Shown here in pieces: positions 15,701-30,300 of a stretch of 64,000 bases of DNA (its first letter is position 1; each line of letters opens with the position of its first letter). Both the position numbers and the translations under genes were made by a program. Source of the stretch: Sipunculus nudus (lineage: Eukaryota; Annelida; Sipuncula; Golfingiida; Sipunculidae); contig CM049307.1 in assembly GCA_026874595.1 (NCBI GenBank), positions 23,286,362 to 23,350,361 of the forward strand. The letters run 5' to 3'. The notes under the pieces were generated by a model. That model did no database searches. It saw only the letters and a list, made by a program, of their open reading frames with translations, and was not told the origin of the DNA.

Positions 15701-18700
15701 CTGTCAAAATGTGATTCCTTTACTGGGTATTATGAAAATTAGGCATAATTTTATGCTTAAGATACCGTTTAGTATTCACTTTTTGTGGAATTTAATTGAA
15801 GCCCTAAAAATCAGTAACAGGTAAGTTAACTTTGATTTACAAATACTGTATCGAGTGGTAGCTTGAGAGTTGTCACATATATCAAATTTTGTTCCATGCA
15901 ATTTCTTGACTTTGACATTACATTTGACCCTTTACCTTTTCAGGCACCATACAACCAGGTCAGATACTTGATCCAGGGTTCATCTGGAGTTCTGCAATAC
16001 TTTACCATTGAGGACGATACAGGAGTAATTTCTCTGAAGAAATCTCTCATGGATGACCCCAACAAAAATGCCAACTACAGGGTAGGCATCTAACTGCAAT
16101 CAGTACATTCCTCTTGAAACATTGATCTGTGTTATATGTTGATGATATGTTTAATCTATTTTTGAGTAAAATTCTGACATTATGTTAATACCTTTTTATT
16201 TTGCATTTTTGGCATTTTCAGTGTTTTTTAATTATAGATCAAATATTTGTTATGGATCATATGGTTTTATTATTTACTTTTATGTGGTTTTCCATTCTGA
16301 GCAGTTATAAATGCATTGTAATAAGATGTAGTAAAGAAGGATTATAATGGCTAAAGAGTTAATAATTTTATTACCTAAAATTATACTAAAAAAATTGGAA
16401 ACATCAAAGAATTTAAGAAATAAATTGCCCTTTTTAATTTGAATATTTGATCCAGAGCATACATGATGGGTATGTGTAACAAACTTTCATTTAATAAATA
16501 GTTCCAAGCTCTGGCATATGATTTGGCTGGAATCCACTCTCGCAACAGCAGTATCAGCTATGTCTACTTAACGGTGGATCGTAACAAGAACAAACCTGTA
16601 TTCAGTAACACCTTGTACACAGCCAAGATTCCACAGACCCAGAAACCTGGCACCACAGTAACCAGTGTCAGAGCAGCAGACCAAGACACCAAGGTCAGTA
16701 TGTCCTTCTGATGTCAAATCTGTTGACTCATGAGAGATTGTACACAGAAAAGTAGTGACAAGCCATCAAAAGAACTGTACAACCAAGATATAACTGAAAA
16801 CATAGACCTTTCTATATCACCAAGTCACAAGATCCTTTACTTGAATTCTTGTGTAAATGTATGGGAAACTTAGATTCCAGGGATTAAATCCTGTGTGAAA
16901 TATAAATAAGCCTAACATTGTATGCCTAGTTATTGCTTGAGAAAGCATATTTTTTATCAGTAATACTGTCTAGCATTTTAAAGTATATTTATCTATACAT
17001 TAAGTTGCATATTGGAAAAAGATCCTTACGGTTTGGCTGATGAAATAAACCACATCATAACCATTTGTAATGCTTTATTTCAGACTCCCTTCAACAGGGT
17101 AGAGTATGAACTAATCGGTGATGACAAGGGTCCAAGCTTCTTTGAGCTGGACTCCAGAACAGGCACTGTTAAGATCAGGACCAATGTGGATCTGGCTGGT
17201 GATAAAGATGTCCAATACATGGTAATTTTACACATATTCAGCAAGTAACAACCTGCTCATTCTTTAAACAAAACATACCAGCGTTTAAATTTTTGCTTTG
17301 ATACAAGAAAGTGAGGAATGCAAGTTTTAAGCCATACAATATATCTTCCCAAATGGTCTTAATATAATTGCCCCTTTTAACCAGGTGGTAATACCAAGTA
17401 CGTTGGATGGTCTGTCGAGAGGGTCAGTCATACACCTGCATCAAAATTAATGATTTTTATATAAATTTTTTCCAAAAACTAAGATGTATTATAAATGGTG
17501 TCTCAAACATGTATATTTCTGAATTTTGGGTAATTTTACTCCAGTTATTTATATGTTTTAGTTGTTTATTATACATTTAGACATATAATATGATGCGTCT
17601 AATGAGTGATCATTTAGGATATAATTAATATTAACATTAAATGTTTGTTGTAGCTCAGGGTGATGGCAAAGGATGGAGGAACTCCTGCTATGACAGCCAC
17701 ATGCCTGCTGAAGGTTGATGTGGACCGTAACCTCCGACCTCCTGTGTTTGTTGAACCACCAAAGGTGGTCCAGATCCCAGAAACAATGATGGCTGGAGCC
17801 ATCGTCACCCAGATCAGGGCCTCGGATAATGATACCAGTGTAAGTCACTTTCACATACCACTGTATACTTAGAAACATGTCCATATATGAAATCAGTAAT
17901 GACTGTAAAACAGGAGTTTTACTGGTATTCAATCTCTCCACCTTTATTGCTTCAAGTCCCCATTTTCTTAAAGTACATTATCCTTTAATCATATACTATT
18001 ATATACTTGCATGTGACTTAATTAAGATTTTCATTAAGAATTTCAGACTGTGCAGATGCCATGTTCAGATTTTCAATTCAGTATTTGTATTTTTGTATTT
18101 TTTGTATTTTACTGTATCAAGGATTCAGTTACAAGGCTTGTAAAAATTATTTTCTTGGGTAAATGTCATGTTTTACAATATATACATTAAAAATCAATAG
18201 ACCTTAGCATTTCAAGACTTTATTACTGCCAAAGTTAATTATTGCATGCACTGGAGATTTATTCAAAAATTGTTTATTTAAATGTTCTAAAAACCCTTTA
18301 ACACAGTTTTAAATGTAAATTAACAGTTAGTTTTCATAAAGCATACTCAAGAATAAAACTTTGGTTACATCACTGAACTTTGTGCCTTGGAAACAATGAT
18401 TTAAATACAGAATCTGCTGCCAGTTACACCTCACAGATGCTATGTGTAAGATACTGTATACCATTTAAGATTGTTGTGTTCTTACAGGCTCCACACAACG
18501 TGGTGAGCTACAAACTGACGGGCGAGACTGAATCTCTCAAACACTTTTACATCCATCCATCCAACGGTGACGTGTCACTCATCAAATCACTGATGAACAT
18601 CACTAGGACCAACTACAGGGTGAGAATTATTCAATGAAATGTATAACAATGTAACCAAGGTGTTACTAGGTAGCCAGGTAACTAAATTGTAAGTTACATC

Positions 18701-21307
18701 AGTGGGCCTCAATATAGATTTGCCAACTCCACTTACAGGTAATGTTTTGATCATTAAAATTTGACCATATAATGGATGTTACTCTCTTGAATTTTCCAGG
18801 TACATGAGATGCTTGCCTCATATAAGTATATATTGTTGATTGGTTTTGTTTTAATATATTTTACATGAGCTCCTAAGACCTATGCATGTAGTCATTTTAC
18901 CGATGCCTTTAATAATACTCCTGTAATAATTTCCGACAATGATTAATGCTCTTTTGCTTGACAGCTAAACATTGTGGCATCAGATGGAGGTACTCCTTCA
19001 CGCTCGGCCACTGCGTATGTAGATATCTCAGTGAAGAGAGACCGTGGACCTACCAAGTTCCCGTCAGCTGTGTACAGGGCAAGTACAGATGAGGGCAAGA
19101 CTGTCGGTACAAGTATCCTCAGAGTGACTGCATCACCAGGGGTAAGACGGGGTTAAACCTCTCCATCCAGCTGTATGCAAGAGAGGATGCTGTTTGATTG
19201 GGATATAAATATCTGTGTTAAAACCCTACCACCCTTCCAGCTGTGTGTTAAACACCATCCCAGATATGCAGTTTCAACAACATTAGATTTTGATCATCCA
19301 CTTATCAGTTTTAAGATATTTCATTTATCCAAATTTAAAATAAGAAGATTTATCAGATTAAATGATATGCAAATATAACCTAATATCTGTTTTATTGATT
19401 GATTTATCATGTGAAGTGTTAGTCATAAAAAAAAATTTACTATTCACATAAATGTGCGAAATAGAGCTATGCCATATTTGTTACTCTTGTTACTAAATCC
19501 AAGAAGAAATTGTAAACATAGGATTATCTGTACATGTAATGTGTGTACAAAAATAGTATTATTAATAGGAGACCCTTCTCCTTTCATATTTTACAATCTC
19601 ACTCACAAGTGTCATCATTTGTTTTGATTTACAGCATGCTAGTTAGGCTGTATGCTAGCTTTTTGTATTGTAGTTGTAAGCATGGCATGTATAGTGAAAT
19701 ACAAGAATTGTATGTTTTTGTTTGCATTTTGCACTGGTTATAACCATATGATATTTGTTTGCTAGCTACCTTTAGTATTTAATTGTATATGTTCCTAGCA
19801 CTATCTTTGTGTCCAACAGTCTTATACTAACTCAGCAGCTCAATATTATTGCCCTGATATTCATGTTTGCTGATAAGTAATGGAGTAACACAGATCAGTT
19901 CTTATCCAAATTTCCTGAATTTTACCTTCAAAGGTTAATTGTGTAAAAACCAGATATATTTACTTTTAGTCATTTTTGTTCAGAATAAAACAGCCTCAAC
20001 ATTTTTCAGGACTCATTAAAAATTTACTGTTTAAAAGTACTACATCCTCCAAAATGATAACTAAATCGACTGACTAACTAAACAATGAATATGCACGATT
20101 CTTTTTATATTATTAATTTAAATTCAAGCATTTTGCAACATTATATATTTTTTTTTAATGTATTCTAGAATTTATGATTTCAACCTTTTGTGCAGATTTT
20201 TACTGTAATTTAGAATTTGTTTACTGAGATATATGTCAGTGCCCTAAATAATGTGTCAGAAATGAAATACTAAATTAATAATGGAGTGATGTGTGCTGTG
20301 CTTATGTTTTGTGTGAGAAGTGTATTGATTGTAAAGTTTGCTGCTTACTAATTTTGGCACACCTTGCTTGCTGATCCCAAGTGATGCAAAACCTTTATCC
20401 ATGATTGGCGAGATTTTCATTGTATCTGCCACAATGTGAAGTTTCTCTGTGGTTCTGATCGTGATAAGCAAGCAAGGCTGCTCCAGCTTTTTGTAGACCA
20501 ACCTGTCACACCTTCAGCACTTCATGGATCCTTCCATTTCTGAGAAAGTTAATCCAGTGCAGGTGTGACAGGTTTTAAAGCAAGTGTTTCTTTGGGCCTA
20601 TCTTTTTCTGTTTGTGATACCTCAAATGAATGTTCATTCTTTATTATCCTAAAATTACAAAGAAATCTATATCTCATTTGAGGTTTCAAAAGTTAAGAAA
20701 CTAATACTGTTTTCTTTTGCAAAATATATAAGCTGCTTTCTTTGAGTTTCAGCTTGCATCTTGCAGTGACCTCCTTCTGTCACATGCATGTTGTAATGTA
20801 ATGCACTTACCTCAGTAAGAAAAATACTCTTTACCTTTAATCAATGAAACACTGTATTAATGGAATATGACATGGAAATCCTTGACTTTTTAATGTGAAG
20901 ACAAACTAGACATGGCATATGATATTATATAATGTCATATTCACCTTTCTGTGAAATCATTTAAAATGGAAGAATAATTCATAGGATATAAAGTTAAACT
21001 GGAGCAATGTGCATAACAACATGATTATTGAATATACAACCAGATGTTAAGAATCAGATGATTTGACCGATGTCAGTCTCTGTTTTCAGACAAACATGAG
21101 GTACTACGTGACTGGTCTGAGCAACGCTCCTGATTTCTTTAGTATCGTTGAGGGCACAGGTGACATCCGCATCAAGAAGGATCTCAAGATGGACCCTGCA
21201 AGGCCACCTATGTACATGGTAAGGCTTGTTGTTGCCAAGATTCAAGCTAAACATTCACTATTTCATGTTAAGTTTTCATAAGATTTGGAAAATCCTGATA
21301 TATATAT

Positions 21308-21377
<70 letters not shown>

Positions 21378-24300
21378 TTACAAACCAGAACTGGTCAGCA
21401 GTGATAGAGCAGACCAACCATAGAGGATATACAGTAGGACCTCTCCTTATGGACACCTCTTTATCTTGGCCACTTCTCTATTAAAGGATCTCTCTGTTAA
21501 AGGCAGCTTTCAATTGCAGAAATGGAGGTGATCCTTTGAACAGCATACTTAACTTCATAGCATAGGTCCCCTACTATTCTGATGCAATACCTCTGTGTAA
21601 TGGACAAAGTATCCTCGTAAGTATCCATATGATGGGGGTGGGGTGGGATTCCTCTGTATATAACTGTTTAACGAGGTCTCATTTTCATTAAGTTTTCACC
21701 CATGGATAAACTGGTCTTATAAAACAGGTTTCACAGTATTTACAATAAAGTACCCTGTGGCATATGTCACATTGTAAAGATGTTTAAAGAAATTCCTCTC
21801 ATTAAGACTGTGGATTTATGATTGGTGCTTCTATTTGTAGCTTCAAGTGGAGGGTGTATCACGAGGCGTACGACTGCAGACAGCCACAGCTCTGGTAAAC
21901 GTCACCGTGAAGAGGAACATCAATGCTCCGACGTTCACATTGAGTGAATACAGACAGTCCATCATGGAGAACTTCCCCCTCGGTCTCAGCATCATCAAGG
22001 TCACAGCCTCTGATAAAGATAGCGATGTGAGTACCGCATTTAATAAACTTGCATGCTGTCATTGGCTCGTGTGCATAATTATAACTGCTTAGTTGCATGA
22101 TCTTGTAAGCTCATTTGCATACATTCTTGCAAGATTTAGTTAGCACAAAATCACATTATGTCTATTTGCTATCACAACTATGTTTTTTCTAAAGATGGTA
22201 TTTCATGGAGCTGAATCCATAAGAGTTATATTTAATATATCAGTTGATCAGTACCAGTGCTACTGCATACATTTAATTTTGCAATTATCAGTGTGCTTGA
22301 AATAGCATTTGCTATTGTATTTCTGAAAGATATTGTGTGTAATAAATGGTGTCATACCGTGATAGCTTTCATTCAATATTTGATTATAAGAGGTTTCATT
22401 CCTGTGTTATTCATATTTTCACAGTATAACCACTTTCCACTACATATATGCAGATTTTCTTTCAAACAGAGTTTTGCTCTACATTGAAGAATTTCTTTTC
22501 AATTTCACTCTCCCTTTAATTGATCAAATAAAGAACCTACTTTGCTTTGTCTTACTTCAGTATATTCAACCTTTCTTTATAAGTAAGCATGTATCATTGA
22601 TATACACAAGTGTCTAATGAATTGTTTCTCTCCCTTTGCAGGATATACTGTCCTACAATATCACAGAGAAGAAACCAGAATCGGATATGTTCTTCATCAA
22701 CCCACGGACTGGTGTTATTTCACTGAAGAAAGTCTGGGACAGAGGCACCAAACTTGAGTACTATGTAAGTGCTAGTTTTTATGAATCAGAATTTTATCTT
22801 GGTTTCAAGGACCTTGCACAGTCACCAAACACAATACTGTTTGCGTTTAATGTTGTGAAAGTTTTACAAAAAATAGTGTAAATATGTGAAGATAAAAATT
22901 TACTTTGTTTCCAAGGCCAGAATATTTAAAAATTGACAGAGGCAGCTTGGAAGATTATTAGTAAAAAAAGAAGGTAAATCTTGTACTACCATATAAATAA
23001 ATCTCCTTCATTGCCTGTTAACTTTCAGATGAACATTTTTGGTATCTTTTTCATTCAATGATTAGTCACTTACCTTTAAATGCATAGAATTATGCACTGA
23101 TGTGTGTTATTTTCTAATTCAAGCTTTGATAAATTATTATTTTTATCAGGCCAAATTATTTTAGCTTCTGCTGTTAGAAATTTCTTATTCATATGTTGTT
23201 GCTGAAAACAATGTGTAATTTCAGCTGGATATTGTGGCAAGTGACCAGAGGGTGCCAGAAAAGACGGCTAAAACTCGTGTCAGGGTCACTTTTGTGAGGG
23301 ATCGCATGCCCACGTTTGACAATCTGCCAAAAACACACGAGATCTCTGAAAATGCCAAAAACAACAGCATAGTGTACAATGTTCTTGGCAGAGACGGGGA
23401 CCGCAAGGTCAGTCAGTTAATAATTTTAATGTCAAATGCTCACTTGAACTCAAAACACTTGGAAAATATATGGGTGCTGTTTTAAGAACACACTTTGCTG
23501 GTAGAATAATTCTTCCAGTGCAGCTAATGTTTCCCCCTCATACATTTATTTGATATGGAGTAAGATCCAATCTTCTTTATGATCTTATTACATTCTTTGA
23601 TTGACAATTAAAGTCATAATTGAAAATTCTTAAATCAATGTTTTTCAGGTCATTTAATCTGATAGTGCTGATTGTAATGTAGTATTAACATAAAAATTGA
23701 AAAACACTTTATGAAAATGCATGTATAATATAAGCATGACCCACGCTTTGTGTATGAAAATAGTTTATGCACCCTGTTGAAATAATCCACTGCTGTGTAC
23801 AGGATTTAAGATTGTATAGTTGTATAAGTATACTCAGGCTGCACCCTTTTATCCTATCACCTTAGACTACTAACATAAGCACACCTTGCTTGCTGATCCC
23901 AAATGATGCAAAACCTTTATCCATGATTGGCGAGATTTTCATTGTATCTGCCACAATGTGAAGTTTCTCTGTGGTTCTGATCGTGATCAGCAAGCAAGGA
24001 TGCTCCAGCTTTTTGTAGACTAACCTGTCACACCTTCAGCACTGAATGAGATCTCCTATTTGGAATCATATTGAGGAGACTCTATTTAGTATAGGTGTGA
24101 CAGGGATATGTGAAATGCTCATTGTTGTGACTGCCTTGTAGTGTTTATCTGCATTGTTTTTTTATTTATTTTGATTTCTTTCTTTAAATAACACACCATT
24201 TTGTTTCCTTTGGATGTCACATACACTGATGAAGCTAATTGTTATGCTGCATGTAGCATAAGCATAGATCAAGACTGTTGCATGAGAAAAATAATTTCAC

Positions 24301-27300
24301 TGCAGATAAGAAACCTAAAAAAATCAATGTATTTATAAAAAAAAATATTTTTTTGAAAAATTTATCAATTTTGTTATTGAAAGAAACCTGTAGAAAATTC
24401 AGGCAGTTTTAGTTTAATTCATATTCAGTTTCTACTTGACAGAATGTTCAAGAAATACGTGATATGAAAGCTGGTGCTGTTGTGGAACATTCAGGTGCTT
24501 CAGAGAATATTCATTGAGACTTCTGTTATTAATTTACTCTACCTGTGATACCTTTTCCCAGGGCACCTTAGTGTATGGCATGTTGGACTCTGCACCTGCT
24601 ACCAGAATCTTCAAGATCAGCAACTCATCTGGGGAGATCCGTCTCGTGGATTCCAGACTTCTGAAATCAGAAGGTGGCTTCAAATATAGGGTAAGTGTCA
24701 ATCATCTGCACTAAATATGGCTTAAATGTCATCAGAATTTAAATAATTCAGTTTTGATTGACATTTCCATGTAATCTCAGTAATCGTTTTGCAGTCATAT
24801 GTGACAATGTGCCCACACAGAGGTGCCCTTAGTAGGGAGGTTATAGATTTGGGACCTACTTTCAAGGGACTGCCCATAAGTGCCCTTAGTGCAGAGGTGC
24901 CTATACAGAGAGTTTCCACTATATCATAAAACTTGCCCATCATAAACCTTGCTTATTCATGATAAGCTGCATATCATTTCTCTTTACCTAGTAACCAGTT
25001 AGATATTCTTTTATCAGTGGGCAGAAATCTTATTAATACAGAGATAAAAAAATAAATATATTTATAACAGATTTTATTGAAAATATTTATGCCCTGAATG
25101 ATTGTCAGAAAATTTCAATCTCTTCAAGTCTTCAGACAACTATTCCTCTTTATGTTCAAACAAGTCGCAGATGTTGATATGTGATATCTCACAACAAAGT
25201 TGTAATGGTATTTATTCATAGCTGAATAAGGATATAAACCTGACCATTCTTGCTACTTTTTTCAGCTTCTGGTCACCCTGTATGATTCTGCTCGTCCAGA
25301 CAAGACAGCCACCAGCACATTGACAGCCTCCATCAAGAGGAATGAGAATCTGCCACGATTTAACCGCACTGAGTGGAGAGTGACCATCAACGACAGAACC
25401 CCACTCGGTGGTGAGGTGGCTCGTGTGTCTGCCTCAGATGCAGATGGCGTATGTGTCCTTTTTAACTTTATAATCTTCTGGGTTAATGATAATGTTGTGC
25501 ATATGTATTATTTTTTGCCATATATATAAGTCATGTCTGTAATGTCTGATCTGATATGATGATATGATTTTGGGAAAATGTACATAATTTATTGAAATAT
25601 ACTCATAAATTAATCATAGATACCAAATTACCTATGGAATGTGCAGCAATTTAAATTAATATTTATAAGAATAAGAATAATTATAATGAAACTAATAATT
25701 GTCATATAGTTCCTATATGGTGACATTTATAATCTTCTTTGTATAAAGTATCAAACCATATTTTGTTTATCTTGCTTATCAATGTCAGAATACTTCATAA
25801 GCTCTAAAGCACCAACAAATTAATTAAGTAAACTGTTATATATATATATATATATATATATCAACTAGTATTAGGTCTTCTTTAATAAAACTTTTTGAGT
25901 TTAAATATAACAATTTTTCACAGAACACCATCCGTTATGAGCTGTACGGAGATTCTCGAGCCAGGACTTACTACTACATGAACCCAGACAGTGGTATCGT
26001 TACACTGAAGAAACTCATCACAGAGGGCACCCAGACCACTGATACGGTCAGTCTTACTGCCATCACAGGCTTGACTAGACCTGAACTTTTACCTTTCATA
26101 AAAAATTCTTGGATCTCATTGGATTTCTAATTTGTAATACAGTAAAACCTAAATATCATGACCATTATCTGAACCTTGATAAAGTGGTTGCATTTGTGAG
26201 GTGGTCATTTAAAAGTTTTCTTTGTGTTTTTATATTATTTCTATGTAGTTATTATTCAAGATGTTAGCCTATTAATATCACTTTCATTAGAAACACAGAT
26301 AAGTGATAGCAGTAAATATAATGCCATGTAAATTAAATGTTATCATCATCACATCTGTCTTTACAAATCATTTCTTATTGTATATTATATGGTTTTAATA
26401 CAACTGTGATTTTGTAATCAGTCTTCAAGTAGTTATTTCATATAGTCATCCAAGTTTGATAAAAAATATGGCTTAAATGCAACTATGATTAGGTCATGAT
26501 TCATTTATGCATTATATATATATATATATATATATATTTCCATCAAATATTGTTAATAAACTGAAGAGTGGAAATATTGAAATGATGATCATTTTTACAG
26601 CTGATGATCAGAGCTAAGGACCAGGGCAGCCCAGAGAAAACATCGACAGCTCGTGTTTTAATCACAGTCGAACGCGATCTGCGCAAACCTCGTTTTGCAA
26701 GCACCGGTTACAATGCTGAGATCAAAGAGGATGTCACTGTACGCACCATGCTGTCCATCAAACCAAGCCCCATCAAAGCCACAGATAGTGACCTAAAGGT
26801 ACTGATAAGAGCACTGATAACAGTTCAAATATTAAATATTACCTCAGTGTCTGAGAAACTGTATTATTAATCATATTTTTGTATGTGTTTTTATATGGTT
26901 CATCATTTTAAAAAATCTTACATGTTTTGCAAAGAGAAGTGTTATGAATATAAATATATTTATTGGTCTTCTGGTATTTCTTCCAAGAATATTTTTCTTT
27001 TCAAATAAAATTGGTTCTTTTATTTTTAACTATCAACTTTGTTGTGTAGATATTTCCCTTTTTTGCCTATTTTAAAATATAGAAATGCACAAAATCTGTC
27101 AATGAAATGTGTGGTCACAACGTAATGTACATCATTGTGCATATATTCATCCCCTATATTCATATATAAAGCTCATGTTTTGACCTTGTAAATTATTCTT
27201 CCACAGGGACGTCTGCGATACAGCATCATTGGTGATTTCCCAGCTCAGGACTTCTTTGATATCCGTGAGGACACCGGAGAGATCCGCACAGCCCAGGACC

Positions 27301-30300
27301 TGAGGAAGGACAGTCTCAGATCTGCCAATTACACAGTAATTGGAACCTTATAAAAGCCTTCTGTAGTTATAACTGCAAATTTATATGTTTTGACTTGAAT
27401 AACTTATATTTTAAAAAGTTATCATGTTTTGTAAAATATAATATTTTGATATTTAATCCAGTGAAATGTTCTCAGAGTGTATGACATTTACATTATTGTG
27501 ATACAATTAAATTTGATATATTTAAAGTAGAAATCACATTTAACAATGAATATGATATTAATTTGATATTAATATTCATGCATTATATAAGATTTCTGAC
27601 ACTTCAAAATATGGATACTTTCAACACAGATTTGCATAATTTTGTAAAAAAAACTGGTGCCTACATAGTATACCCATTCACATCTAAACCTACATGATTG
27701 TGATTTGTTTCAAATTTCATTTACCACAGAATGACCTGAAAGTTAAACTGTGTATTGTCTGAAATTAAATCAATATAACTGTAATATACATTATTCTATA
27801 GTAATGAATGATATATGTTCTTGCAGAGATTGCTTTCATGAATTAGTAATCTAGAGTTTACATATATAAAGTTTTCCTTACAGCTTCGTGTAGCAGCCTA
27901 TGACAGCCTGTACCCCAACAACACTGCTATTGTTAGCGTGTTTGTGAAGGTCGTAAGAAACCCCAATCAGCCACGGTTTGATCGCAGCGAGTACATCAAG
28001 ACGATTGATGAGAAATATCCACTAGGTGGCAGCATACTGCAAGTCCAAGCCTCAGATCGGGATCTCACAGTAAGTACCCTTACATTCATTAGCATCTGTT
28101 ATGGTTACTCTAACTTTAATTTAAAGATTTGGGCATGGTCCAAAAAAAAACATTATCCCACTTTAAACTTTGACAATGCATGTCCCCTTGCCACCAAACT
28201 CTCTCAAAAGATAGGTTCCTGCCTGCATGGACACTGTCCTCGAGGAACTGTCTTGTTGCATCCCTGCACCCTTATCAAACCTCTAGATAAAGGTTTATTT
28301 TTCCCAGTTTCTCTAAACCAGTCAGTGGGACTGCCACTTTGTGTATATACTAAAACCCAGATGTCAAAGGTCAAAGGTAAACATGTGGAAATTATGGGTA
28401 TACCTTTAGTATGTTATCATGCAGTTGTGCAGGGATTTTACAATTTATCTTAATATAAGTATGCTGTCAGTATTATATATTTTTTATTTTATCATCAATT
28501 ATAGTACAGTACATAATAATGACATTAAGTTACATCAGTCACTATCTCCTGAATACATAGATACCCTTAATAAACATAACATGTAATAATGTAAATTAAA
28601 GTATATTTTTACAACTGTGTCCCTTAGACATTATATATCTATAAAACTATGTATTTAACCTGGTTACAGATGGTGGAGAAAACAGCTAGATCATAATTTG
28701 AGTTAAAGTGCCACCACTTAGTGTCTACAGCATATGTACTTAATAAATATATTAACTTGTCTTAAGGACTGCATTATCAATAAGTGATTTCTTGCTTCAG
28801 GACACCATCAACTATGTGCTGAAGGGAACAGCGGAAGTGGAACAGTTCTTCTATGTGAATCCAGAGACTGGTAATATCACCACCAAACGCTTCCTGACAG
28901 AGAGCAAGACTATGGAATATAGGGTTAGTCATTGTCCTCTCTACCTTTCAGTTACAGCCATGGCATTTAAATTTAAAGCCTGCTATTAACCTGCCTTTTC
29001 TGTAGAATTAATAAATGTGATTTCTGGCTTACTCTGATTATGTATAGATGAACTCTAGGTAATTTATGCTAAGTAAAGTCCTTATAATGTCCCTGTGATG
29101 CATGTATAAGTTTGTTTATCTACACTGCAAACTGTTGGTTAACACAGCGGTGTTGACAAATGGAAAAACCATTTAACCTGAGGCTTTTTGAATATTAGTG
29201 GTATTTGAACAGTCACTAAATGCAAAACACCATTTGCAGAACTCAGGTTTGCCTGACTTGTGACTAGATGTCCTTGTTGAATGTGTCTGGATTATTTTGG
29301 CGGGCCCCAACATTAAAACATGTAGATATATCAACAAAAGCAACAGCCTGTGTGCAGTTGGATTAGCATTTTCTTGTCTTGTTTTATAAAAGTTGAAGGG
29401 AATATATTTAGTTAATAGACGTCAGGTGATGGAATAGGCTCCTTTAAGTAGCAGGCTGTCATCTCAAAAAGTAAGTTTTGCCATTCATGCTGTTCTTCAT
29501 AGGGTAATTTGAGTAAACTTAATTTGAAACAAGTGTGTCTTCAGACGCTTATTAGGTAGTTTCTTATGGGACAGACAAACGTTGTCCAAATAAGTGTAGT
29601 ATATATAATATTGTTGGTTGAAATTGAAGAATTCATTTAATCATTCATAAGAAATAACGCCTTTGCTATGAAAAGCTTTAGCCTGGTCTCCCGCCATTTT
29701 GTTTAACATAAGCAGGTTCCTCTATCAGCTGTTCATCAGATGTTATCCCAGTGTATGATATATTGATGATAATATATTAAGATAATAATATGTAATGAAA
29801 TATTAATTTCACAGAGTAACTCATTAGATTTTGCATGTAATTGCAGTTTGCTGTGATCGCTGATGATCAAGGGGTTCCAGCCAAATCTGCAAGCGTCAAT
29901 GTCCGGTTCACAATCACGCGAGATCTGTACCCCCCTGAGTTTGTTGGTGGTCCCTATGTGAGCCAGCCTGTGGCTGAAAACAAGAGGGTTGGAGACAGAG
30001 TATTCCAGCTGTCTGCAAGAGACAGAGATATGAAGGTACATTTGAATTTAAAAAAGTACAAATACTCACTAATATGACTTAGATGTATAGATGTTTTTTT
30101 AATACAAGAAATGCAATTCCACTGGCTAGCCACAGAAAATCACTGTCTGTTCTTCATGTATGTCTCATGAAAGTCCTTAATAGCCATAAAATGATCAAGG
30201 TGTTTATAAATTGAAAGATTGCTTGCTAGAAATCATGTTTTGTGTTACATGTGTATTGATCAGACAGCACCCAGTGACAGTTAAACTTTGTTAATAATTA

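Noticed and set aside
20256..20501. Minus-strand ORF of 81 codons
   Set aside because: It coincides with the stem-rich repeat; the open frame is shared by the second copy but matches no family I know. Kept as a repeat, not a gene.
24780..24926. Possible further MITE ending AGAGTTTCCACTATA
   Set aside because: The right end fits the CAGTxxAACCT family in reverse, but I could not define a matching left end.
28367..28381. AGGTCAAAGGT direct repeat resembling a nuclear-receptor DR1 site
   Set aside because: A single short match in an intron with no other regulatory context; chance is likely.
28070..28453. Open frame running about 127 codons into the intron after exon 41, of higher GC than nearby introns
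   Set aside because: It has no cadherin motif, begins at a good gtaagt donor, and the expected core exon is found intact at 28801. Treated as intron read-through.
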